DNA of 16,161 nt. Origin: Flavobacteriales bacterium. Lineage in GTDB: Bacteria > Bacteroidota > Bacteroidia > Flavobacteriales_F > PHOS-HE28. A program made the position numbers and the translations under genes. Numbering within the stretch: the first letter of the stretch is position 1; each line of letters starts with the position of its first letter. Positions 4,599 to 11,843 of the stretch are shown piece after piece. The notes under the pieces are model-generated. The model was not told the DNA's origin. It was given only the letters and a program-made list of their open reading frames with translations, and searched no databases. Location of the stretch: assembly GCA_016715995.1 (NCBI GenBank), contig JADJXF010000037.1, positions 1 to 16,161 of the forward strand. Reading direction: 5' to 3'.

Positions 4599-6854
4599 AT
4601 GGCGAACGAACTCAACAAAAGCGCGACCCTCGAGGCCGGCCCGGCCTCCAACGGCAACGGCAAATGCCCCGTGCTGCACGGCGCGATGCGCAACCCCGTC
4701 GCCGGCCGCGGCATGCGCAACCGCGACTGGTGGCCGGACCAGATCAACCTGGGCATCCTGCACCAGCACCAGCCGGTAGGCAACCCGATGGACCCGGGCT
4801 TCAGTTATGCTGAGGCATTCAAGAAGCTCGATTACACGGCACTGAAGGGGGACCTCACGAAGCTGATGACCGACTCGCAGGAGTGGTGGCCTGCCGACTG
4901 GGGCCACTACGGCGGCCTCATGATCCGCATGGCCTGGCACGCGGCGGGCACCTACCGCACGGCAGATGGCCGTGGCGGAGCGAGCACCGGCAACCAGCGT
5001 TTCGCACCGCTGAACAGCTGGCCCGACAACGTCAACCTGGACAAGGCGCGCCGCCTGTTGTGGCCCATCAAGCAGAAGTATGGCAACAGCATCAGCTGGG
5101 CCGACCTCTACATCCTGGCCGGCAACGTGGCGCTGGAGAGCATGGGCTTCAAGACCTTCGGCTTCGGAGGTGGGCGCGAGGACATCTTTGCGCCGGAAGA
5201 GGATGTGTACTGGGGCGCCGAGGCCGAGTGGCTCGCCACCAGCGACAAGCCCAACAGCCGCTACACCGGCAACCGCGAGCTTGAAGCGCCGCTCGCCGCC
5301 GTGCAGATGGGCCTGATCTACGTGAACCCTCAGGGCCCCGATGGCAACCCCGATCCCGTGGCCAGCGGCCGCGATGTGCGCGAGACCTTCAAGCGGATGG
5401 CGATGAACGACGAGGAGACCGTGGCGCTCACCGCCGGTGGCCACACCTTCGGCAAGATGCACGGCGCAGGCCCGGAAACCGCTGTGGGTGCCGCCCCCGA
5501 AGGCGCAGCGATCGAAGCGCAGGGCTTTGGTTGGCTGAGCAAGCACGGCAGTGGCAAGGGCGGCGATGCGATCACCAGCGGCCTCGAAGGCGCGTGGAAA
5601 CCGAACCCGACGAAGTGGGACAACGGCTACTTCGACATGCTCTTCGGCTACGAGTGGGAGCTGACCAAGAGCCCCGCTGGCGGGCACCAATGGGTGGCGA
5701 AGGACGTGCGGCCCGAGCACATGATTCCCGACGCGCACGATTCCAACAAGAAGCATCCGCCCGTTATGACCACGGCGGACCTCTCCATGCGCTTCGATCC
5801 GATCTACGAGCCCATCTCACGCCGTTTCCACAAGGACCCGCAAGCCTTCGCGGACGCGTTCGCACGCGCCTGGTTCAAGCTCACGCACCGCGACATGGGG
5901 CCGAAGAGTCAATACCTCGGTCCGGAAGTGCCTGCTGAGGAGCTGATCTGGCAGGATCCGATTCCGGCTGTCGATCACAAACTCATCGATGCGGGCGACA
6001 TCGCGGCACTGAAGAACAGGATCCTCACGAGCGGCCTCACCGTGAGCGAACTCGTCGCCACAGCGTGGGCATCGGCTTCCACCTTCCGCAGCAGCGACAA
6101 GCGCGGTGGTGCCAACGGCGCGCGCATCCGCCTGGCCCCACAGAAGTTCTGGGTGGTGAATGATCCTGCGCAACTCGGCAAGGTGCTCAGCACGTTGGAG
6201 AAGATCCAAGGCGAGTTCAATGCGGGCGGCAAGAAAGTTTCGCTGGCCGACCTGATCGTCCTCGGCGGTTGCGCGGCCGTGGAGAAGGCCGCCAAGGATG
6301 CCGGCCACAGCATCACGGTGCCGTTCACTCCCGGCCGCATGGATGCGAGCCAGGAGCAGACCGACGTGGAAAGCTTCGCCGTGATGGAACCGCAGGCCGA
6401 AGGCTTCCGCAATTGGCAGAAGAAGACCTACATCGTCCCCGCTGAGGAGATGCTGCTCGATCGAGCGCAACTGCTCACCCTAAGCGCGCCGGAAATGACC
6501 GTGCTCGTGGGCGGTATGCGCGTGCTAGGCGCCAATGCTGGTGGCAGCAAGCACGGCGTCCTCACCGATCGGGTGGGTCAACTCACCAACGACTTCTTCG
6601 TGAACCTGCTGGACATGCGCCATGCCTGGGCGCCGAAGACCGGCGAAGAAGGCATCTATGGCAGCCACGACCGCAAGACCGGCGATCGCAAGTGGACGGG
6701 CACGCGTGTGGACCTCGTGTTCGGCAGCAACTCGCAATTGCGCGCCATCGCCGAGGTGTACGCGCAGGCCGATGCGAAGGAGAAGTTCGTGAAGGACTTC
6801 GTGAAAGCCTGGACGAAGGTGATGGAGTTGGACCGCTTCGACTTGAGGCAGTGA
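4599..6854 (+). CDS. katG: Catalase-peroxidase KatG
   Basis: This 751-aa bifunctional heme enzyme breaks down hydrogen peroxide (catalase) and oxidises small donors (peroxidase). The start at 4599 (MANELNKSATLEAG) is chosen over the upstream in-frame ATG at 4581. The N-terminal peroxidase domain carries the distal site RMAWHAAGTYR with Arg110, Trp113 and His114. The Trp-Tyr-Met adduct is complete: Trp113, Tyr241 (in MGLIYVNPQGP) and Met267 (in KRMAMND). The proximal heme ligand is His282 (in TAGGHTFGKMHG). The second, heme-free peroxidase-like domain follows from about residue 430, with SAPEMTVLVGGMRVLGAN near its end. Length and motifs match the family fully, so it should be active. It stands alone, with a candidate promoter upstream and a strong hairpin 23 bp beyond the stop codon. 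Confidence 0.98.
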   Translation: MANELNKSATLEAGPASNGNGKCPVLHGAMRNPVAGRGMRNRDWWPDQINLGILHQHQPVGNPMDPGFSYAEAFKKLDYTALKGDLTKLMTDSQEWWPADWGHYGGLMIRMAWHAAGTYRTADGRGGASTGNQRFAPLNSWPDNVNLDKARRLLWPIKQKYGNSISWADLYILAGNVALESMGFKTFGFGGGREDIFAPEEDVYWGAEAEWLATSDKPNSRYTGNRELEAPLAAVQMGLIYVNPQGPDGNPDPVASGRDVRETFKRMAMNDEETVALTAGGHTFGKMHGAGPETAVGAAPEGAAIEAQGFGWLSKHGSGKGGDAITSGLEGAWKPNPTKWDNGYFDMLFGYEWELTKSPAGGHQWVAKDVRPEHMIPDAHDSNKKHPPVMTTADLSMRFDPIYEPISRRFHKDPQAFADAFARAWFKLTHRDMGPKSQYLGPEVPAEELIWQDPIPAVDHKLIDAGDIAALKNRILTSGLTVSELVATAWASASTFRSSDKRGGANGARIRLAPQKFWVVNDPAQLGKVLSTLEKIQGEFNAGGKKVSLADLIVLGGCAAVEKAAKDAGHSITVPFTPGRMDASQEQTDVESFAVMEPQAEGFRNWQKKTYIVPAEEMLLDRAQLLTLSAPEMTVLVGGMRVLGANAGGSKHGVLTDRVGQLTNDFFVNLLDMRHAWAPKTGEEGIYGSHDRKTGDRKWTGTRVDLVFGSNSQLRAIAEVYAQADAKEKFVKDFVKAWTKVMELDRFDLRQ

Positions 6855-6876
6855 TTGCGAGACTTATAATCTGATG

Positions 6877-6905
6877 GACAAGCGGCCCCGATCGGGCCGC
6901 TTGTC
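6877..6905 (+). terminator. Strong hairpin after katG
   Basis: GACAAGCGGCCC (6877-6888) pairs perfectly over 12 bp with GGGCCGCTTGTC (6894-6905) around a 5-nt loop. It sits 23 bp after the katG stop codon and is followed by CATTTC rather than a long T run. It most likely ends the katG transcript, and as a symmetric stem it could work in either direction. It lies 55 bp before the next gene on the same strand. Confidence 0.75.
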
Positions 6906-6960
6906 ATTTCGCCACTTTCGTCATTGCCGGGCATACCTTCAACCTCGTCAAGCGCATCGC

Positions 6961-8739
6961 ATGCGATTTCCTCTGAGTTCGGTTGTTCTCGCGGCCATCC
7001 TGATGGGAGCGGCTCAGGCCGTTGCCCAGGTACTGCCATCGAATCGCGCCACGGATTGGAGCCGTGCCGGATTGCAGCTCGTGCCGCCGGAGCCGACCGT
7101 CACAATGAGCATCCAGGACTACGGCGGCGTGGGAGACGGGATTACGCCCAACAATGCGGCGCTCAGTGCCGCCCTCTCGGCCGTTGATGGCCAGATGGCG
7201 GTGGTCTATTTCCCGCCGGGGGACTATCGATTCACGAGCACGGTATTCCTCCCGGACAGCGTGATCCTGCGCGGCGCCACCGCCGATTCCACCACGCTCA
7301 TCTTCGATCTGGGAGGCGCGGGCGCGGGCATCGCGGTCGTGGGGCAGGAGGAAGCACAGGCCTATCCGCTGAGCCAGACCAGCGCACGCGGAACCACGCA
7401 TTTATGGACCGCCAGCACCGCCGGACTCGCACCGGGTGATGAGATCCGGCTCTACCGCGACGATGCCGACCTGGTCACCTCGGCCTGGGCGCTCGGGACC
7501 GCCGGGCAGATCGCGCGCATCAGCACCATCGAACCGGATGGATTGGACATCGCCTCGCCGTTGCGCGCCCACTACACGCTTGAACGGACGCCGTATTTCC
7601 GCAGGCTGCGCATGCGCCGCTTCGTGGGCATCGAGTGCCTGCGCATCGTCCGCGCCGATCCCGCGCCGCCTGATGAATGGTCGAACATCTTCTTCGGCAG
7701 GGCATCGCATTGCTGGGTGCGCGGCGTGGAGAGCGACATGTGCAACTTCTCGCACATCGAGTTCTTCGCGAGCACCAATTGCGAGGTGAGCGGTTGCTAC
7801 CTGCATCACGCCTTCGCGTACGGGGGAAGCGGGCAGGGTTATGGCGTGATGGCCTATTACACGGCTGGCGAGAATCTGGTGCAGGACAATGTGTTCGAGC
7901 ATCTGCGCCACTCGATGATCGTGCAGGCCGGCGCCAATGGCAACGTGTTCGCCTATAACCGCTCGGTGGATCCCTTCTGGAGCCAGTTCCCGCTGCCCTC
8001 CAATGCGGCTGGCGAGATCGTGATGCATGGCGACCACGCCTACCTCAACCTCTTCGAGGGCAACGTGGTTCAGAACATCGTGATCGACGATTCGCATGGT
8101 CGCAACGGGCCGTTCAACACGCTCTTTCGGAATCGCGCGTTGGGCTGGGGCGTGTTCATGAACAGCGCACCAGCCACTGACTCGGTGAACTTCGTCGGCA
8201 ACCATGTCACAGGCTCGCCCGGTCTGTACAGCTTGGCCGGCAATGGGCATTTCCAGTATGGCAACGATGTGCAGGGCACGATCACTCCGGCTGGCACAGG
8301 CGATCTCATAGACCAGTCGTATTACCTCGCGCAGTTCCCGCAGTTCCTGTTGCCCGTGGGCGGCTGGCCGCTCATTGGGCCGAACAGCGTTGCGCCGGGC
8401 ACCATTCCGGCCGATCTGCGCTTCGTCCAGCAGGCGGGAGCACCTGTGTGTCCGGCATCATCGGTCAGCACGAGCTTAAGCGCCGACCAGGAAACTGCGA
8501 TCTCAATCTTCCCTTCGCCATTCGACGACCGGCTCTTCGTGGATGGTATCGAAGCCGGAGTCCGGGTTGATGTGATTATCCGCGACGTATTGGGCAGGGA
8601 GGCATGGCGAACGAGTTGCACCGGAACCGGCGGGCCTTGCATCATAGAGGGATTTGGTGACCTTCCGCTTGGCATACTCTTCCTGGAGGTGATGCGCGGA
8701 GCGCGTCGGTTGGCGTGCTTGCGGTCAGTGAAGCTGTAG
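6961..8739 (+). CDS. Secreted pectate-lyase-superfamily beta-helix protein (T9SS)
   Basis: The protein is 592 aa. The frame is open from 6874, but the ATG at 6961 begins a clear signal peptide (MRFPLSSVVLAAILMGAAQAVAQ), so that start is preferred. The domain from about residue 45 (SIQDYGGVGDGITPNNAAL, then VVYFPPGDYRFTST, then VILRGATADSTTL) is the N-terminal turn region of pectate-lyase-3/GH28-related right-handed beta-helices. Later segments (NCEVSGCYLHHAF, NLVQDNVFEHLRHSMIV, NGNVFAYNRS, NLFEGNVVQNIVI) are successive helix coils. The last ~82 residues (511-592: AISIFPSPFDDRLFVDG and IRDVLGREAWR) form a type A T9SS sorting domain, so it is exported through the outer membrane. It is probably a polysaccharide lyase or hydrolase; the substrate cannot be told. 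It converges on the next gene. Confidence 0.85.
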   Translation: MRFPLSSVVLAAILMGAAQAVAQVLPSNRATDWSRAGLQLVPPEPTVTMSIQDYGGVGDGITPNNAALSAALSAVDGQMAVVYFPPGDYRFTSTVFLPDSVILRGATADSTTLIFDLGGAGAGIAVVGQEEAQAYPLSQTSARGTTHLWTASTAGLAPGDEIRLYRDDADLVTSAWALGTAGQIARISTIEPDGLDIASPLRAHYTLERTPYFRRLRMRRFVGIECLRIVRADPAPPDEWSNIFFGRASHCWVRGVESDMCNFSHIEFFASTNCEVSGCYLHHAFAYGGSGQGYGVMAYYTAGENLVQDNVFEHLRHSMIVQAGANGNVFAYNRSVDPFWSQFPLPSNAAGEIVMHGDHAYLNLFEGNVVQNIVIDDSHGRNGPFNTLFRNRALGWGVFMNSAPATDSVNFVGNHVTGSPGLYSLAGNGHFQYGNDVQGTITPAGTGDLIDQSYYLAQFPQFLLPVGGWPLIGPNSVAPGTIPADLRFVQQAGAPVCPASSVSTSLSADQETAISIFPSPFDDRLFVDGIEAGVRVDVIIRDVLGREAWRTSCTGTGGPCIIEGFGDLPLGILFLEVMRGARRLACLRSVKL

Positions 8740-8762
8740 ATACAGCAACGAGCCGCTCGGCT

Positions 8763-10019
8763 TCAGTCTTTGATGATCCGCAGCGTCCGGCGCCCAATCG
8801 TGAAGAAGTAGCTCCCCGCTTGAAGCGCCGAGAGATCCAAGTGGGTGACCGCGTCGCGCAAGACACCAGCGTCCAATGGCCTGCCGATGATGTCGTGAAC
8901 TACAAAGCGGGCCGGTACATCCCGCACAACGATGGTGACGAGACCATTCGTCGGGTTCGGATGGATGGTCACAGGGTCCGCACTTCCGAATGGATCCATG
9001 ACAGTCGTCGTCAGGTCGCATGTCTGCACCAGATCGAGCAGTTCGGGGTAGGTCTGGAATTCGCTGGCCGTGGCCATCGGCACGTAGCCCCTGGCAATGA
9101 TCGATTGGATGTAGGCCTGCGGATCGTCGGAGGGGATGTGCCCATTCGCGTAGGCAGCGGGTATTCCGCTGAGTTGGAGCCAGGCATACCACGTCGTCGC
9201 GGCGTCGATGAGCGCGTCGGGCCCGGCCTGTGTATGCGGCCGTGACGGGTGATCGATGTACGTCGGTGCCAATGCGATCCAGCTGGCCTGGGCATGGTGC
9301 GTTGCGGAGTTCGTGATCGCCTCGGCGGTGATCTCCACCTGGCGCAGGTCCGCTTCGTAAGCCGCGAGCCGCAGGAACCAGTCGCGGTTCGCGGGCATCG
9401 ATGCCGCATCGAGCACGACCCATCGCACGCCGATAGCGAACCATGGGTCCACCACTTGATGCCACGCATCAAGCTCCGGTGCGAGCAGCGGATCGAATCC
9501 GGACGTGGTGCCGGGATACGGGCCCATGTCGTCGCGATATCCCATGAGCGAATCCAGTGCGATCCAGCGGCTGCCGATGAAGATGCCCAGGATGAGGTCG
9601 GGGTGCGCGGCGAGCCAGGGTTGCAATTCGTTCGTGAGCTGCGCGCGTTTGTACTCCGGCAGGGTCAGCCATGCGGCGCCGGTCACGTGGCTCACGCCGC
9701 TGCCGCCCATGGGCCGGTTCACCATCACCTTGCGGAGGCCGACCGCGTACAGCTCATCGAGGCGCCCGATGAGCCAGCCCACAGCGTTCGGGCCGCGCCA
9801 GTTGCCATGCACGCCGTTCATAGGTCCGCTTCCAGGCGGACAGCTACCGGTGCCGCTGTACGTCGCGCAATCAGGTCCCAGATTGAAGAGGCCGCCGAAA
9901 AGGTTGACATAGCCCACTGCGCAGGCCTGGTTCATGGTGGGCACAACCGGATCACCGGGTTGGGCCGATAGCGTCAACGGCAATGCCAGCCCGATGACGG
10001 AACCACGAAGGATATTCAT
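8763..10019 (-). CDS. Secreted protein of unknown function with T9SS sorting domain
   Basis: The protein is 418 aa when started at MNILRGSVIGLALPLTLSAQ, a good signal peptide; ATGs at 10031 and 10058 are in frame but give a longer, less typical N-terminus. The central region (about 25-335) has alternating strands and helices with motifs such as LYAVGLRKVMVNRPMGG, PDLILGIFIGSRW, AIGVRWVVLDAASM, VEITAEAI and IIARGYVPM. This pattern suggests a TIM-barrel fold like glycoside hydrolases, but no family was recognised and no catalytic pair can be named. Residues 348-418 (VTIHPNPTNGLVTI, VHDIIGRPL, LDLSALQAGSYFFTI) are a type A T9SS domain. It ends 23 bp from the convergent beta-helix gene. A compact imperfect inverted repeat around 8729-8765 could terminate both transcripts. 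Confidence 0.75.
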   Translation of the reverse strand: MNILRGSVIGLALPLTLSAQPGDPVVPTMNQACAVGYVNLFGGLFNLGPDCATYSGTGSCPPGSGPMNGVHGNWRGPNAVGWLIGRLDELYAVGLRKVMVNRPMGGSGVSHVTGAAWLTLPEYKRAQLTNELQPWLAAHPDLILGIFIGSRWIALDSLMGYRDDMGPYPGTTSGFDPLLAPELDAWHQVVDPWFAIGVRWVVLDAASMPANRDWFLRLAAYEADLRQVEITAEAITNSATHHAQASWIALAPTYIDHPSRPHTQAGPDALIDAATTWYAWLQLSGIPAAYANGHIPSDDPQAYIQSIIARGYVPMATASEFQTYPELLDLVQTCDLTTTVMDPFGSADPVTIHPNPTNGLVTIVVRDVPARFVVHDIIGRPLDAGVLRDAVTHLDLSALQAGSYFFTIGRRTLRIIKD

Positions 10020-10163
10020 CAAGGACAGCATCGGGATCCTGTTGTCTTCGCCTGCCAAGGAAGCCGATGGCCATGATCAGCAGCGCGCGACAGACGAATG
10101 TACTTCGGTGCCGGAATGAACCGTTCCAAGAACGGCGTGTACCGCCACCAAACAATCCCGCCC

Positions 10164-11129
10164 ATGCTACGCATCACCGCATCTCCTGGCACGCGAATGC
10201 TCCTCCTTGCTCTCGTGCTGTTTTCCGGCCTGGCGTCATTCGCCCAATACAACACGGACAATCTGGCTCCAGCCATGGAAGCGGCCGCCGACCGGCGATT
10301 CCAATGCGAGAAGCTGCGGCTGTATCCGATCGTCGCCAATGCCGCGTTCCGCGATGCACACAAGAGCATCGGCCAAGCCGTGCCGATGAACAAAGCGCTG
10401 CAGGATGGCCGCTTGCTGATCAAAGAGCACCAGGGCGGCGCCACGGTGAACACGCTGCAGGCGGTGAACGCCTCCAAGGACACCATCTACCTGATGCAGG
10501 GCGAGGTCGTGATCGGCGGCAAGCAGGACCGCATGCTCGCGCAGGATGTGCTGATACCGCCTGGAGCGACCGTTGACATTGGTGCCTTCTGCGTGGAGCA
10601 TGGACGCTGGCAGGACAACGGCTCGGGCCATGCGTTCACCGCGACCATCGGCTTGGCCGGACAGCAGGCGCGCAAGGCGGCGGCGGTGGACAAGGAGCAG
10701 ACGCGCGTGTGGGAGGAAGTGGCCAAGGACATCCACAAGAACGCGACGGAGACCCGGAGCGGCAGTTACGCGCACCTGATGAACGACAAGGAGTTCCAGG
10801 CCGACCGGCTCCGCTACCGGGAACAGCTCATGGCCCTGCCGGCTTCCTGCATCGGGATGGTGGGTGTCATTGCCGTGAGCGGTGACAAGGTGATCGGCTG
10901 CGATGTCTTCGCCACCGAGGCCCTCCTCGCGCAGGCCTATCCGCAGCTCATCGATGCCTACATCGCGGAGGCGCTCAACAATGGGGCACCGGTGACGATG
11001 ACCACCGAGCAGATGCAGGCCTACTTCGCGGCCCTCTTCAGCGATGAGGAGAAGCTGGAGGAGAAGTCGAAAGGCAAGGGCTACATCTTCAAGGCGCAGG
11101 AGCATACATATCGCATCAGCCTTTTCTGA
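10164..11129 (+). CDS. ARPP-1 family exported protein
   Basis: The protein is 321 aa. The frame is open from 10098, but MLRITASPGTRMLLLALVLF at 10164 gives a signal peptide cut after SFAQ. The body matches the ARPP-1 domain family. In order it shows LRLYPIVAN (about 50), MNKALQDGRLLIKEH (about 73), VNASKDTIYLMQGEVVIGGK (about 100; the family pattern is a gene product 'dispensable or worn' G-E-x-x-x-G-x-K-Q-x-R), QDRMLAQDVLIPPGATVDIG, and FCVEHGRWQDNG with the conserved C-V-E-x-G-R-W. The biochemical role of the family is not established. The predicted location is the cell envelope. A 144-bp gap separates it from the divergent T9SS gene, and the DNA-repair gene follows after 43 bp and may be co-transcribed. 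Confidence 0.82.
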   Translation: MLRITASPGTRMLLLALVLFSGLASFAQYNTDNLAPAMEAAADRRFQCEKLRLYPIVANAAFRDAHKSIGQAVPMNKALQDGRLLIKEHQGGATVNTLQAVNASKDTIYLMQGEVVIGGKQDRMLAQDVLIPPGATVDIGAFCVEHGRWQDNGSGHAFTATIGLAGQQARKAAAVDKEQTRVWEEVAKDIHKNATETRSGSYAHLMNDKEFQADRLRYREQLMALPASCIGMVGVIAVSGDKVIGCDVFATEALLAQAYPQLIDAYIAEALNNGAPVTMTTEQMQAYFAALFSDEEKLEEKSKGKGYIFKAQEHTYRISLF

Positions 11130-11172
11130 TCTGCGCGATGGCCGTTCGCGCCTCGTGTGGCACCTTCGCCGC

Positions 11173-11841
11173 ATGCACCCATGGCTGGCACCGCTTCACG
11201 CCGTTTTCAAGCGGCATGCGGACCGCGGGAACGCTGCCACGATGCAAGCCTACATGAAGGGCATCGCGCCCTTCTTCGGCATCAAGGCTGAGGAACGGCG
11301 CGCGCTGCTGGAGGAGCACATCGCCCTGCACGGCGGACCACCAGTGGATGAGCTGCCGGCGATCGTGCGGGCGGCGTTCGCATGCAAGGAGCGTGAGATG
11401 CACCACACGGCCGTGGACCTGCTGATGAAGATCGCGAAGAAGCTCACCCCCGATGATTTGCCGCTGTTGGAGGAACTGATCACCACGAAGAGCTGGTGGG
11501 ATACAGTGGATGCGCTGGCCGTGCATGTGGTGGGAGTAGTCCTCAAGCGGTATCCGAAGGAAATCACGAAGTGGAACAAGCGATGGATCAGCAGCAAAGA
11601 CATGTGGCTCAACCGCACGGCCATCCTCTTCCAGAACCGATGGAAAATCGATACCGACAAGGACCTGCTGTTCGCCAATATCGACCGCCACGCGGCGCAC
11701 ACCGATTTCTTCATCCGCAAGGCCATCGGCTGGGCGCTGCGCGAGCTGTCCGCCACCGACCCGAAGGCAGTGAAGGAATTCGTTAAGTCGAGGAGCCTTT
11801 CGCCGCTGAGCGAGCGCGAGGCGCTGCGGAAGATCAGTTGA
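11173..11841 (+). CDS. AlkD-type DNA alkylation repair glycosylase
   Basis: This is a 222-aa protein; the start MHPWLAPLHA at 11173 is chosen because the longer open frame overlaps the ARPP-1 gene and adds a basic, non-homologous leader. It is built of HEAT-like helical repeats, as in AlkD glycosylases, which excise N3- and N7-alkylated purines without flipping the base. The signature KSWWDTVDAL contains Trp109 and Asp113, and FFIRKAIGWALREL contains Trp187. These match the catalytic Asp and the two aromatic contacts described for Bacillus cereus AlkD, down to the numbering as recalled. The protein is cytoplasmic. It follows the ARPP-1 gene by 43 bp, and its stop codon is 2 bp from the stop codon of the convergent PIG-L gene. 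The family call is secure. Confidence 0.95.
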   Translation: MHPWLAPLHAVFKRHADRGNAATMQAYMKGIAPFFGIKAEERRALLEEHIALHGGPPVDELPAIVRAAFACKEREMHHTAVDLLMKIAKKLTPDDLPLLEELITTKSWWDTVDALAVHVVGVVLKRYPKEITKWNKRWISSKDMWLNRTAILFQNRWKIDTDKDLLFANIDRHAAHTDFFIRKAIGWALRELSATDPKAVKEFVKSRSLSPLSEREALRKIS

Positions 11842-11843
11842 GG

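Noticed and set aside
4485..5756. A 423-aa frame antisense to katG
   Set aside because: It lies opposite the strongly conserved katG coding sequence and its composition is the typical antisense mirror of it. No independent motif or signal.
7402..8250. A 282-aa frame antisense to the beta-helix gene
   Set aside because: It is fully contained opposite a gene with signal peptide, beta-helix and T9SS domain, and is rich in His/Ala/Val repeats typical of antisense frames.
11044..11172. N-terminal extension of the AlkD-type protein overlapping ARPP-1
   Set aside because: The extra 43 residues are Arg/Ser-rich and out of frame with the ARPP-1 gene they overlap. Catalytic residue numbering matches the family when starting at 11173.
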